Counted from the first letter of the stretch, positions 8,485 to 17,501 are shown. The stretch is DNA of 64,000 bases from Strigamia acuminata (GCA_949358305.1 OX442324.1:8777601-8841600); one strand, 5' to 3'. Numbers and translations: made by a program. Notes: generated by a model from the sequence alone, not told the origin.

Positions 8485-9708
8485 TTAATTCGCGAGAATT
8501 TTCTTTCGCATGTTTTCAAACTTGGTTTTATCGAGGATTCTTTCCTCTTTCAGTTCCATAAGTATTTCCACAATTTCGTTGTCGTGAGACTGGTTTCCAG
8601 CATCCCGTGATGCATGCAACAATCGCAGCCTGTCTATTAATTCGTCCGGGTTATTGTAATACTTGTAGTCTACGGAGTTGTGCGGCCGAAACGTTTTCGT
8701 GACACCTTTGCCAGCTTGGGGTGTGTTCTTGCCAGCTTGGGATGTTGTCTTTGGACGATTTTTATACAGTTCCCAAATTCGTTTAACCACTGTCATATAC
8801 TTTTCTCCTTTACTAGACTTTGGCATATTAGTTGCCGAATTGTTCTTTTTAAATAACCCTTGACTAGAAATGAGAATCCTGCCGTAATCCACAAAATTTT
8901 GGTCTGTCATAGTTCCTTCAATCGGTGGAAGTTTTTGCATGAGGAGATGCATTAATGTTGGAGTTCGTGGATACTTTACGTTTTTCACAAGTATATGAGT
9001 TGGAAAGAATTTAACTTCTTCGACTCCTATTTTAAATTTTGAATCATACGGGTCATATCTAATTCCAAACACCGTATCTAAATGAGCCGCATTTTCGGCG
9101 TAATATTTCAAGAACTCTTGCTGTACTGCGTTTTCCGATTCTTTGTCCGTCATTTTTAATTCGAGACTTTTTCTTATGTCGCGTTGATATTTTATATTTG
9201 GAAGCACATGAGCAAATTGCCAATCATCATCATCAACATCATCTTCTACGAGGCTCGTCTCTCCCTCTCTTTGAAATGAAACATTTTCCTCTTCATTCCC
9301 ATCATCCCGGCCAAACTTAAGTCGAGGAGTTTCAATTTTACTTGAGGACAAACTTTGGCGACTAAACTGCCTTTTTAAGGATGAACTTTCCCAAGGTAAG
9401 AGCGGTGATTCTAGATCCATTTCGTACTTTAAATTATTGGACTTACTTGTAATGGGTGTGAAAGATGACAACTCTCTTTTAATGTGAGTGGAAGGTGAGG
9501 ATTTGAAAGTCGTAGGTGGTAGAGCAAGGGGTGGAGATAGTTGCTGCTGCTGCTGCGGCAGGCTATGCAATGCGGCAGTTACAGGTTTGAAGAATGCACC
9601 GAGCGCTTCATCTTCGGATCCTCTGTTTAACTTATCTTGCAGAAACTTTTTTTTCAAGCTCTGTTTTAATTTCTCGTAATTTCCACGCTGCTGTTTATTC
9701 ATGTTCAT
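8485..9708 (-). CDS. Conserved Maverick-associated protein of unknown function
   Basis: A 407-residue protein. The first half is low-complexity (QQQQQ, Ser/Pro-rich, then an acidic tract EDDVDDDDW, about residues 155-165). The second half has a conserved-looking module: YDPYDSKFKIGVEEVKFF (about 217-234), PRTPTLMHLLMQKLPP, and, near the C-terminus, VDYKYYNNPDELIDRLRLL. I recognise this second half as a module that recurs in Maverick-type and insect genomic proteins, without a known activity. Its 3' neighbour is the penton gene. Its ATG lies inside the end of the ATPase ORF (14-bp overlap), so the two are probably co-transcribed. The long disordered N-terminus would suit a virion-internal or DNA-associated protein, which is inference only. 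Confidence 0.65.
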   Translation of the reverse strand: MNMNKQQRGNYEKLKQSLKKKFLQDKLNRGSEDEALGAFFKPVTAALHSLPQQQQQLSPPLALPPTTFKSSPSTHIKRELSSFTPITSKSNNLKYEMDLESPLLPWESSSLKRQFSRQSLSSSKIETPRLKFGRDDGNEEENVSFQREGETSLVEDDVDDDDWQFAHVLPNIKYQRDIRKSLELKMTDKESENAVQQEFLKYYAENAAHLDTVFGIRYDPYDSKFKIGVEEVKFFPTHILVKNVKYPRTPTLMHLLMQKLPPIEGTMTDQNFVDYGRILISSQGLFKKNNSATNMPKSSKGEKYMTVVKRIWELYKNRPKTTSQAGKNTPQAGKGVTKTFRPHNSVDYKYYNNPDELIDRLRLLHASRDAGNQSHDNEIVEILMELKEERILDKTKFENMRKKILAN

Positions 9709-10372
9709 TTTTTAAAAATGGGGAAAATTTATTTTTATATCTCCCGCTCGACATAGACTTGGTCTTGTCTATCGTGAGAAAGCCAAACGTATCATCGTCC
9801 CAACACGACTTACACATGTCTCTGAATCGAACGTACGTCATGTCCGTTCCAACATGGTTGTCAAAAACGTGTTTCATGTTTCTTTCGTCTTGTCTGAACA
9901 TGATTATTAAATTGGCATTGTCTCTTATCACCTGTTTTGGGATCCGGCTATAAGTCTGACACAAGTAAAAAGAATCCACGTTACTATGTCGACCCTGGGC
10001 AAAATATTTCTCAATATTATGTTGCTTGTCGGTCATCACATCGTCAAACACAAAAATAGACTTGTTCACAGTTTTATCAAAAAGTTGTTCGGGAGACGGC
10101 ACATCTTCGTTGCTCGGGAAGAAATGAGCTACCTGTTCGCCCAATTCCGATTCTAGATCCTCGAACAACTCTCTTAACCGCTCGTATTTTGGTTGAAATA
10201 AAGTTTTAGAAAACACCATCAGCTTGTCAAATCGTAACCAGTGCAGGAAGTTTAGCAACAGATTCGTTTTCCCACATTCAGCCGGACCACACATGATGCA
10301 TCTTATGTTTTTCGGCAAAATTGACTTATCACATTTGTCCAAACGCCCCGTGTCAAAATTTATGACATTCAT
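9695..10372 (-). CDS. FtsK/HerA-type DNA packaging ATPase of the Maverick
   Basis: A 225-residue P-loop ATPase expected to pump the element DNA into the capsid. Walker A is GPAECGKTNLLLN (about residues 29-41) and Walker B is SIFVFDDVM (about 109-117). A downstream RHSNVDSFYLCQTYSRIP stretch fits the sensor region of A32/FtsK-like viral ATPases. Length is typical for Maverick ATPases. It overlaps the next minus-strand gene by 14 bp and is divergently arranged with the zinc ribbon-PLA2-integrase gene, whose ATG is 35 bp away. That short divergent spacer must hold promoters for both directions. Confidence 0.88.
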   Translation of the reverse strand: MNVINFDTGRLDKCDKSILPKNIRCIMCGPAECGKTNLLLNFLHWLRFDKLMVFSKTLFQPKYERLRELFEDLESELGEQVAHFFPSNEDVPSPEQLFDKTVNKSIFVFDDVMTDKQHNIEKYFAQGRHSNVDSFYLCQTYSRIPKQVIRDNANLIIMFRQDERNMKHVFDNHVGTDMTYVRFRDMCKSCWDDDTFGFLTIDKTKSMSSGRYKNKFSPFLKNEHE

Positions 10373-10407
10373 TTTTTATATTCCCGTAATAAAAAAAGAA
10401 GACAAAC

Positions 10408-11850
10408 ATGTTTTGCGTTAAATGCAAAAAGTCTACTCCTACCGGCACGTTGGAAATGGGTGTCACTAAGAACAACAGAGCCTACAAAAGAGGCAAATGC
10501 TTGGCATGCGGGACCTTGAAATATCAGTTCATAAAAAAAAAAAAATCTCCAGCAACCGGAAAAGGACTTTTGAATAAACTAATCAATAAATTACCGGTAG
10601 AAATGCATATCCCCGGGTACAACTATTGCGGCCCGGGCACAAAATTAGATAAACGTCTAACAAGAGGTGATAAAGGCATAAACCCATTGGATGAAGCGTG
10701 CAAACTGCACGACATTGCTTACATAAATGAGAATTTAGAAGCCAGACACGAAGCAGACAGAAAGTTGGTCGAAGCGTGCGTTTTAATCATCTCCGATCCA
10801 ACAGTCAGTTTAAGCACAAAATTAGCCGCCAAAGCAATCAAAGCAACGTTCAATACCAAACTTAAACTGGGAATGGGACTAAAAAAAAAAAAAAAAATGC
10901 CCGACATAGAACAACTGGTATCTGAATTACATAAGCCGGCACGTAGGCATTACGTCAGACGTCCGGTCGTATCTTTTGCAATCAACGACTTATGGCAGAT
11001 CGATTTAGTCGAATTGATACCTTTTTCCCGTGTAAACAAAGGTTATAAATACTTATTAACGGTTATAGATGCGTTCTCTAAATATGCGTATGCGGTTCCC
11101 ATCAAATCAAAGACTGGGAAAGACGTAACCGCTGCATTTGTAAAGGTGCTTGTCAAAGCGGGGAATAAGGGGCCGGTCAACATGGCATCCGATTGGGGGA
11201 AAGAATTCTACAATTCCCATTTCAAGGCACTGGTCAATAAGTTCAACATCAACCATTTTTCCACACACTCGCCGTTGAAAGCGAGCATGGTTGAGCGGTT
11301 CAATCGCACGCTCAAAGAGCGCATGTACAGGCATTTTACTTTGAAAGGTTCGAGGAATTGGATTACTATCTTACCCCAATTGATGACCCGTTATAACTCT
11401 TCGGTTCACCGTACGACCAACACGAAACCCAAAGATGTGGCTCCCAAACATGAAAAGGCGCTCAGACTAAAATTACTTCCCGAACCGGCAACGTCCAAGC
11501 CTAAATTCAAAGTGGGCGACCGAGTGCGTATTTCCAAATCCAAATCCATATTTGACAAAGGGTTTTTGCAAAATTGGACTAATGAAATCTTTACAATTGA
11601 TAAAGTGGACACATCGTACGAACCTCCAATTTTCAAATTGAAAGACAGTCTGGGAGAATCGATCGAAGGTTCCTTTTACCGTGAAGAACTCCAAAAAACT
11701 GAAACCAGGGTAGATGATCCCTACTTGATCGAGAAAGTCATTAGAAAAAAGAAAAACAGCGATGGATCATGGAAGTACCTAGTGAAATGGGTCGGCTACG
11801 ATCAGAAGCATAATTCATGGGTGGATGATCTCATCGACATTAAAAAATGA
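10408..11850 (+). CDS. Zinc ribbon - phospholipase A2 - integrase - chromodomain fusion protein
   Basis: A 480-residue ORF with four modules. (1) A zinc-ribbon start, CVKCKK ... CLACGT (residues 3-36). (2) A parvovirus-VP1-type phospholipase A2 (about 62-125), with Ca-binding YNYCGPGT and catalytic LDEACKLHDIAY (His-Asp). (3) A retroviral-type DDE integrase (about 185-360), with Asp in WQIDLVEL, Asp in ASDWGKEF and Glu in ASMVERFNRT. (4) A C-terminal chromodomain (about 438-478, KYLVKWVGYDQKHNSW). PLA2 and integrase are usually separate genes. Here the joints are A-runs: 13 A at 10533-10545 and 17 A at 10881-10897. The second run ends in an ATG (10897) at a natural integrase start. The fusion may be real, or a product of A-run length change. 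The stop overlaps the next ATG (ATGA). Confidence 0.88.
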   Translation: MFCVKCKKSTPTGTLEMGVTKNNRAYKRGKCLACGTLKYQFIKKKKSPATGKGLLNKLINKLPVEMHIPGYNYCGPGTKLDKRLTRGDKGINPLDEACKLHDIAYINENLEARHEADRKLVEACVLIISDPTVSLSTKLAAKAIKATFNTKLKLGMGLKKKKKMPDIEQLVSELHKPARRHYVRRPVVSFAINDLWQIDLVELIPFSRVNKGYKYLLTVIDAFSKYAYAVPIKSKTGKDVTAAFVKVLVKAGNKGPVNMASDWGKEFYNSHFKALVNKFNINHFSTHSPLKASMVERFNRTLKERMYRHFTLKGSRNWITILPQLMTRYNSSVHRTTNTKPKDVAPKHEKALRLKLLPEPATSKPKFKVGDRVRISKSKSIFDKGFLQNWTNEIFTIDKVDTSYEPPIFKLKDSLGESIEGSFYREELQKTETRVDDPYLIEKVIRKKKNSDGSWKYLVKWVGYDQKHNSWVDDLIDIKK

Positions 11851-12266
11851 ATAACGTGGAAATTTACAACTGGGCAAAGAACAAACTACGTATCGCCCAC
11901 TTCAACAACGTGTTGCCCATCGATTGCCTGAAACCGCTTGCGAATCACCGGAGCAAGAATGAAAGCTTCGTCATCAATTTAGACCCATCGACGGGTGGCG
12001 GTACACATTGGGTAAGCTTGTATCTTTGCAATGACAGAGGTATTTACTTTGATAATTTGGGAAACGTTCCACCTAAAGAGATCATTGATTTTGTCGGAAG
12101 AGACGTTACCCTAGATTATGCTACAAAAGAAGTGTATTCGTTGACAAAAGAGGATTCTTGCGGGATGTTTTGCCTCTTTGCGCTCTATTTAGCAGCCAAT
12201 CTTAATCTCAGGCAGAATACAATCATTAAAATCATCCGAGGTATGAATAATCTCGAGTTGTTGTAA
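11847..12266 (+). CDS. Adenain-like cysteine protease, divergent copy 2
   Basis: A 139-residue protein homologous in pattern to the protease at 4940-5293. His is in GGTHWVSLY (about residue 53), Asp in IYFDNLGNVPP (about 68), and Cys in DSCGMFCLFALYL (about 108). The Gln expected seven residues before the Cys is not present; a Ser stands there. Activity may therefore be altered or lost. The ATG overlaps the stop of the integrase ORF by four bases (ATGA), a typical coupled-translation arrangement. The intact frame argues for selection until recently. Two such proteases in one element is unusual. Confidence 0.75.
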   Translation: MNNVEIYNWAKNKLRIAHFNNVLPIDCLKPLANHRSKNESFVINLDPSTGGGTHWVSLYLCNDRGIYFDNLGNVPPKEIIDFVGRDVTLDYATKEVYSLTKEDSCGMFCLFALYLAANLNLRQNTIIKIIRGMNNLELL

Positions 12267-12443
12267 AGTAAACCCAATATCTGTTTTTTAACAAAAACGT
12301 GAAATAATTTAAGAAATTAAAACAAATCTAATTTTGAAATTAACGAAGATTCGCACGAAATCATGCCGGGGAGTGTGTAAACATGTACGGGTGTGTATTC
12401 CAGTCCGCGTCAAATCGAAAATATAACCGTAACAAAAATTTTC
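12267..12443. other. Non-coding spacer after the second protease
   Basis: AT-rich sequence between the protease stop and the TATA box of the next small ORF. I see no gene or RNA. A short GC-richer patch (ATGCCGGGGAGTGTG, about 12363) has no assigned role. Confidence 0.6.
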
Positions 12444-12454
12444 TATATATAAAA
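12444..12454 (+). promoter_or_regulatory. TATA box before the 92-residue ORF
   Basis: TATATATAAAA lies about 55-65 bp upstream of the ATG at 12508. The same spacing recurs before the next small ORF at 13186, which supports a promoter role. Confidence 0.45.
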
Positions 12455-12507
12455 AAAAAGCAATATCGTTATATTCACTTCAATTTCAGAAATATCAGAA
12501 TTAAATT

Positions 12508-12786
12508 ATGTATTTATTTGAACTCCAACAGAATAAAACTACCGATGAAAGGAAAGTAATTTTGAAACATTTATCATTATTCCTTTTGGTTAATTATGGA
12601 GGCTCAATTTCAGAAACCGATTCATTACTTTTGTGGCGACCGTCATTCCAGATCAAGATTCAAACTCTGGTGGAGAAACTTGGTAGATTTTCCAGTGAGA
12701 ATATTGAACACGTCAAATACGTACACGACAATGTAACTATCGCCGAAATCCAGGAATTGGCTGAAATAAGTCATTTATTCGGCTAA
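12508..12786 (+). CDS. Small hypothetical protein of the Maverick right arm
   Basis: A 92-residue protein of predicted helical character (ILKHLSLFLLVNYGG near the start, TIAEIQELAEISHLF at the end), with no recognised domain. It has its own TATA box and the same orientation as the integrase-protease pair, so it may be an accessory gene of the element. The region between Maverick integrase and the terminal repeat often holds small accessory genes. Length and composition resemble the 97-residue ORF at 13186, but I could not establish homology by eye. Function unknown. Confidence 0.45.
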   Translation: MYLFELQQNKTTDERKVILKHLSLFLLVNYGGSISETDSLLLWRPSFQIKIQTLVEKLGRFSSENIEHVKYVHDNVTIAEIQELAEISHLFG

Positions 12787-13123
12787 ATGCTACTCTATAT
12801 ATATAATGCGGCATTATGTAATTAATTATCACAAGTTTTTAAAATAATATTTATATTGTTAATTTTACTGTTTTTTCTCTGAATAAGGAAATAGTCTTTT
12901 GATTAATTGGGTGTAATTACAAATTATATTTCACATATTAAATCTGGAAATAAAAATGAATATGTGAATAAACACCTGATTTAATTCAAAACACGTGACC
13001 ATGTAATTATATTAAAGCAGCGTGACTCATCCGGCAAATGCATAATAAATAAATAAATTTTAATAAATATAAATAAAATTGCTTTTAAATAAATTTTCAA
13101 TTAAAAATAAATTAAAAATATAG
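12787..13123. other. AT-rich spacer with repeated TATA and AATAAA motifs
   Basis: Contains a third TATA-like run (CTATATATATAATG, about 12793) and several AATAAA or AATAAAT motifs that could end transcription of the upstream ORF. No ORF of note is seen. Confidence 0.5.
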
Positions 13124-13131
13124 TATATAAA
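13124..13131 (+). promoter_or_regulatory. TATA box before the 97-residue ORF
   Basis: TATATAAA lies about 60 bp upstream of the ATG at 13186, matching the layout of the preceding ORF. Confidence 0.45.
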
Positions 13132-13185
13132 CATCATTTTAATTAAATTTTCAATTAAAAATAAATTATTTCTCTGCTGAATAAC

Positions 13186-13479
13186 ATGGAATTTTTTTGT
13201 GCAATTTATGAAAAAAGTGAGAAAATATTACAGCAAATAATCTTTGAACTTATAAGTAGATGGGGGGCTGAAATTACAGATATAAATAATTTTGCATTTG
13301 TATTTCGCATTGATGGACAATTTCCTGAACTAAGCAAAATAATAAGAAGAAGAGCAAGAATAATACATGATTCTCTCAACTCAGAAACAAGAGTACACAT
13401 AAAGCAGTTATATCAAATTATTCCGGGCAAGAAAATTAAGGATATAGATTTTTTTGATGAAGAGGAGGAATGTTTATAA
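13186..13479 (+). CDS. Small hypothetical protein, second of the right-arm pair
   Basis: A 97-residue protein, mostly helical in appearance (KILQQIIFELISRWGAEI; basic IIRRRARIIHDSL), with an acidic tail (DFFDEEEECL). No family recognised. A TATA box at matching distance and a clean ATG support expression. With the 92-residue ORF it forms two similar promoter-ORF units, possibly accessory or host-interaction genes of the Maverick. That reading is inferred from position only. Confidence 0.42.
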   Translation: MEFFCAIYEKSEKILQQIIFELISRWGAEITDINNFAFVFRIDGQFPELSKIIRRRARIIHDSLNSETRVHIKQLYQIIPGKKIKDIDFFDEEEECL

Positions 13480-13481
13480 AA

Positions 13482-13604
13482 ATGGAGTTTTATGAACATA
13501 CTAGAGCATTCTTACGCCATTCATTTAACAGTGTCTTGTTTAATTGTGACGCATGCAATCATTGCAGTGCCCCCCCTGTTCTGCTAACTCGTTTGTCAAT
13601 GTAA
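13482..13604 (+). CDS. Possible 40-residue Cys-containing ORF
   Basis: An ATG two bases after the stop of the 97-residue ORF opens a 40-codon frame with a CDACNHC cluster, ending just before an 18-A run. The tight spacing suggests a possible tandem reading unit, but it is short enough to be chance. Confidence 0.22.
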   Translation: MEFYEHTRAFLRHSFNSVLFNCDACNHCSAPPVLLTRLSM

Positions 13605-13860
13605 AAAAAAAAAAAAAAAAAATGAAAAACAAATAAAAATGTGTAAAAGACTTTTTAATTAAAAGCTGAATAAAATTATTTTTCTTTTACAATTTATTAT
13701 TCATTTATTTCTGGTTGAGTCACTTTGAAAACCTGTATTTTTTACTGACCACATTTTAAAAAAAAATCTCTAAAGGTTATTTTTGTTTTTAAAGAGTAAA
13801 AGCCTTCGGGGGAAATTTAATTGCTGGTGAGGAAAAAATATTTTCATTCGACTGTTTGCC
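13605..13860. other. AT-rich non-coding sequence
   Basis: Begins with a run of 18 A. No gene, RNA or clear terminal inverted repeat of the Maverick is visible. The right end of the Maverick is not defined in this window. Confidence 0.6.
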
Positions 13861-14826
13861 ATTTTTTCACTTATGCATTTATATTTGCATTTATTTCTTA
13901 TTTCATGTTTTCTGCATTTATATTTGCAATTTAACATTTAAACAATTTTCTGAAAATAAAAAGATTTTTTAATAAAACAGTCAATTAAAGAAAAATGTTT
14001 AATAGAAAATGTAAAAAATGTAATTCAATTCATTTTAAATAAATGTATTAAATCATTTTAAATAAAAAGAATTAAATTAATTTGAATTTAAAATTCTTTT
14101 AATACATTTAAAAAATTACAAATTATCACCGGCTGAAAAACAAGGAACAAAGAACAAGGAAGTAGGTTGACGAGGCAAAACCAGTTCTTTGTAAATGAAT
14201 TGAATAAATGTATTAAATGTATTAAATGTATTAAATGTATTAAATTAAATTGAATTTAATTCTTTTTTATTTAAAATTATTTAATACATTTATTTGAAAT
14301 GAATAGAATTACATATTTTACATTTTTTTCAATATTGACTTTTTTTTTTTTAAATTTAAAATTGTTATTTAAAATTGTTTCAATGTTAAATTGATTTAAT
14401 GTTAAATTGCAAATATAGAAGCAGGAAACATAAAATAAGAAATAATTTAATTTAATACATTTATTACATTTAATACATTTATTCAATTCATTTACAAAGA
14501 ACTGGTTTGCCTCGTTGACCTACTTCCTTGTTCTTTGTTCCTTGTTTTTCAGCCGGTGATAATTTGTAATTTTTTAAATGTATTAAAAGAATTTTAAATT
14601 CAAATTAATTTAATTCTTTTTATTTAAAATGATTTAATACATTTATTTAAAATGAATTGAATTACATTTTTTACATTTTCTATTAAACATTTTCTTTAAG
14701 CAATTTAATTGACTCTTTTATTAAAAAATCTTTTTATTTTTTCAGAAAATTAATTAAATGTTAAATTGCAAATATAAATGCAGAAAACATGAAATAAGAA
14801 ATAAATGCAAATGTAAATGCATAAGT
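13861..14826. repeat. Large imperfect inverted repeat with ~390-bp arms
   Basis: The left arm (about 13861-14240) reads as the reverse complement of the right arm (about 14440-14826). For example, ACTTATGCATTTATATTTGC near 13870 pairs with GCAAATGTAAATGCATAAGT near 14807, and the CACCGGCTGAAAAACAAGG block (about 14129) pairs with its complement near 14540. The spacer contains a further diverged copy of the outer end (about 14401-14445). The unit could be a foldback element or MITE-like insertion, or a palindromic end of the Maverick. No coding sequence is seen. Confidence 0.85.
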
Positions 14827-14840
14827 AAGAGAACAAAGAA

Positions 14841-15079
14841 GCGTAGAACATAGAAAATAAAGCGAAGCGTGGAACATAGAAAATAAAGCGAAGCGTGGAA
14901 CATAGAAAATAAAGCGAAGCGTGGAACATAGAAAATAAAGCGAAGCGTGGAACATAGAAAATAAAGCAAAGCGTGGAACATAGAAAATAAAGCAAAGCGT
15001 GGAACATAGAAAATAAAGCGAAGCGTGGAACATAGAAAATAAAGCGAAGCGTGGAACATAGAAAATAAAGCGAAGCGTG
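14841..15079. repeat. 26-bp minisatellite, about nine copies
   Basis: Tandem units of GCGAAGCGTGGAACATAGAA plus AATAAA, with G/A variants in the GCGAAGC/GCAAAGC position. Because 26 is not a multiple of three and the unit lacks stops, long minus-strand frames run through it in all three phases. These are not genes. It adjoins the right arm of the large inverted repeat. Confidence 0.93.
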
Positions 15080-15637
15080 TTGGACACAGCCAAAATTTCA
15101 CCAACTGCAGATCCAACATGTGATCAAACACCCTGACGGCAAGATCGAACTCTGTCCCATACGTGTGATATAGCATTCGACTCACCATCTCGAGACGAAT
15201 CGTTTAAAATTACCCCCACTTTTAATTTTATTCTAACCCCCACTTCCAATGCCCCCAGACCATTTTAAACAATGTCAAACAATGCCCACTGCCGTAGGAA
15301 GTCCATACAATTTACCCTCACTTTCACTTTTTATTATCCCCCACTTTCCTAAAAATGGTTTTACGTTTGATGGGATTTTACCAACACACGACATTCATCC
15401 ATCTTCCCTCGCAACAAAATGTAACTGTCCAAAAAACCAGCTGTGATAGAAGCAAGTGTAGTTCAATGACCTACTTCCTTTTAATTCAAAGAGCAGAATA
15501 ATTTAATTCACTCACCCATGGCCTTGCCTCGGGTCATTTCCTCCTTCATACCTTTAAATTCCTCCTTGAGGATAAAATCAAGAATTGCACATTAAATGCG
15601 TATTCACATATCTACTCTTGTACTACAACAATGCTGG
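15080..15637. other. Non-coding sequence, nothing recognised
   Basis: Mixed-composition sequence with C-rich strings such as ACCCCCACTT. No ORF, RNA or repeat border could be supported. Confidence 0.5.
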
Positions 15638-15664
15638 CTAACCTAAACCTAACCTAACCTAAAC
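15638..15664. repeat. Short interstitial telomere-like (CCTAA)n tract
   Basis: About five CCTAA units, one with an extra A, on the plus strand. TTAGG/CCTAA is the ancestral arthropod telomere repeat. The tract is short and could be a healed break, part of a repeat element, or chance. Confidence 0.5.
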
Positions 15665-16907
15665 ATCCCCATTCTCCCACCCTCGAACCACTTCCTCATT
15701 TTACCCTTTTGTAATTTTTGAGCAGAAATCATGGATTGCCCATTTAATCCTTGATCCAATCGAACCATTCCTACAACAACAATCAACTTCAGAATCCGCC
15801 ACTAGATGGCGCAGAAACACAGAATTACGACTACCGTTCGCGCAGGCTCAGACCGAGGGCGAGAAAATCATACCGCCATTTTTACTAACATTTTCGCCGA
15901 GGTGAACGGGAGCTTCTTGCGCGAACCAAAGCTTAAATTTCTGCATTGATTTGTTATTTTTCTGAATTGAATTGTGTTTATAAAGGTTGGTTGATGTGTT
16001 TTGTGTGTTTTTAGTGTGATTTTGAACTGAAATATTGGGTAAAATGAGTGTGAAATGCGGAATTTCGCGAAACGAAACTGGTCGCGATACATGTGCATTC
16101 GTGTTTGGAGTTTTTTCCTCACTTTAGTTTAATTTTGATTCATTGTATTAGACATTATAAGTGATAATTCACGTAGTATTAGCATAGTAAAATTGATTTT
16201 AGTAGTTTTAAAATTTTAGGTGAGATAATAAAAACAGTACGAATGTGCAAGGCCGCGTGCCGGTTGAAATGAAGCGAATTGCGTTAAAATTCACTGATTA
16301 TTAAAAGTAAATTGGTTATGTACATTGTAAATAAGTTTTTCACGTGTGTAATTAGTGAATATATTGATTGTTTTTAAAGTTCAAGCATAAATTTAGAGAG
16401 TTGATGTTTTAAGAAGAGAATTCAAATTTTTTTTAAAGAAAATAATGAAAACTAAAAACAAATTTATTTTTTTGAAAAGAGTTAAATTATTTTATGAGAA
16501 TTTATTGTGAAATTTAAATGTTGTATTTTATTTCTGAAGGTTTATTGTAAAAATGGATGAAATAATTTGGTTAATTATAATTCGAACCAATTTGAATTGT
16601 TTAATTAGTGTTTAATTTTCATTCTTATTTGAGTTTTGAATTTAAGTTTTGTAAGTTTTCTTGAATAATAAGTTAAGTTGGAAATTATGATTGTATAATT
16701 TATGAAGTAATATGACCAATATGAGAAATATTGTATTTGAAACAGATTAAGACTTTTCTTTTGTATGTACATCAATCTAAAAGGGAGTAAAAAGAGATGT
16801 AAATTGTTTTATTTGACACTATGAATTGAGATCTAATATATGGTAAAGAGAGAACTAAAAAGAGAATTGTCTTCAACCGAAATTTAATTTTAGAGACCAA
16901 AATTACG
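15665..16907. other. AT-rich intergenic sequence, nothing recognised
   Basis: Around 1.2 kb with rising AT content and no convincing ORF. An 84-residue minus-strand frame at 15868-16122 has no features of a gene. It may be decayed retroelement sequence, because an LTR-like block follows. Confidence 0.5.
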
Positions 16908-17498
16908 CAAAAAAGGGAGTTGCTACGCGTACAGGCCGTCCCGATCAACGGACGACCCGTAGCGCGTAATTCGGCTATAATTCGGATTAAAGTTGCTAAA
17001 TTTCGTCCATAGATGGCGTTGGCAATCGATTAGATCATTGCCTCGTCACTGGACTTATCAATTAGTTAAAGGGGGTAACAGGAGCTTTCCTGTTAAGTGA
17101 ATCCGCCCAAGTTCGGCAGTTCTCTTCCAGCTCTCACTTGAGAGTGAACTCAAATCCCTCCTATCCAATGTCGGCCTGTTCTTGGCCGGCTGCGGAAAAT
17201 ATTGTCAATTTAATCACCATTTAATAGTTTCAGATTGCATCTCAATTCAAAGTGTTATTTATGGTTTATAATTAGAGTTTATATAATTTGAATGATTTGT
17301 GTAATTTATTATTTAAGTTTAAGATTTGTATCAATGTAAACAGTGTAACTGATCCAATTATAAGAGGAATCAAACAGCTTTGCTGTCTGGCTCCAATAAA
17401 GAGAATTTGACATTTAAACCTAAATAAAATGACTCTTCATTTCCTATCAAATCTCAGTTGTGTGGGTAGCCTCCAGTGGGCCTAAATCCCACATAACA
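16908..17498 (+). mobile_element. LTR-like block with upstream purine tract, diverged relative of the LTR at 1-515
   Basis: An A/G-rich tract (16908-16920) precedes TGCTACGCG. The block ends in CCCACATAACA at 17498. Internal landmarks parallel the minus-strand LTR at the left edge in the same order: an AGATGGCG/AGACGGCG motif, an ATTAGAT motif, TTAGTTAA-AGGGGG-AA-AGGAG, a CAATAAAG polyadenylation-like signal, and a terminal TAACA. It is therefore probably a 3' or solo LTR of the same superfamily in the opposite orientation. No primer-binding site follows the end. Borders are approximate. Confidence 0.42.
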
Positions 17499-17501
17499 AT
17501 A

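Noticed and set aside
1-13604. Terminal inverted repeats of the Maverick
   Set aside because: I compared the left edge with the sequence right of the protease and found no matching complement. The left end is cut by an LTR element, so the repeats cannot be placed here.
14750-15188. Three overlapping minus-strand ORFs of 85-144 residues
   Set aside because: They are the 26-bp minisatellite read in three phases (repeating FYVPRFALF-type peptides), not genes.
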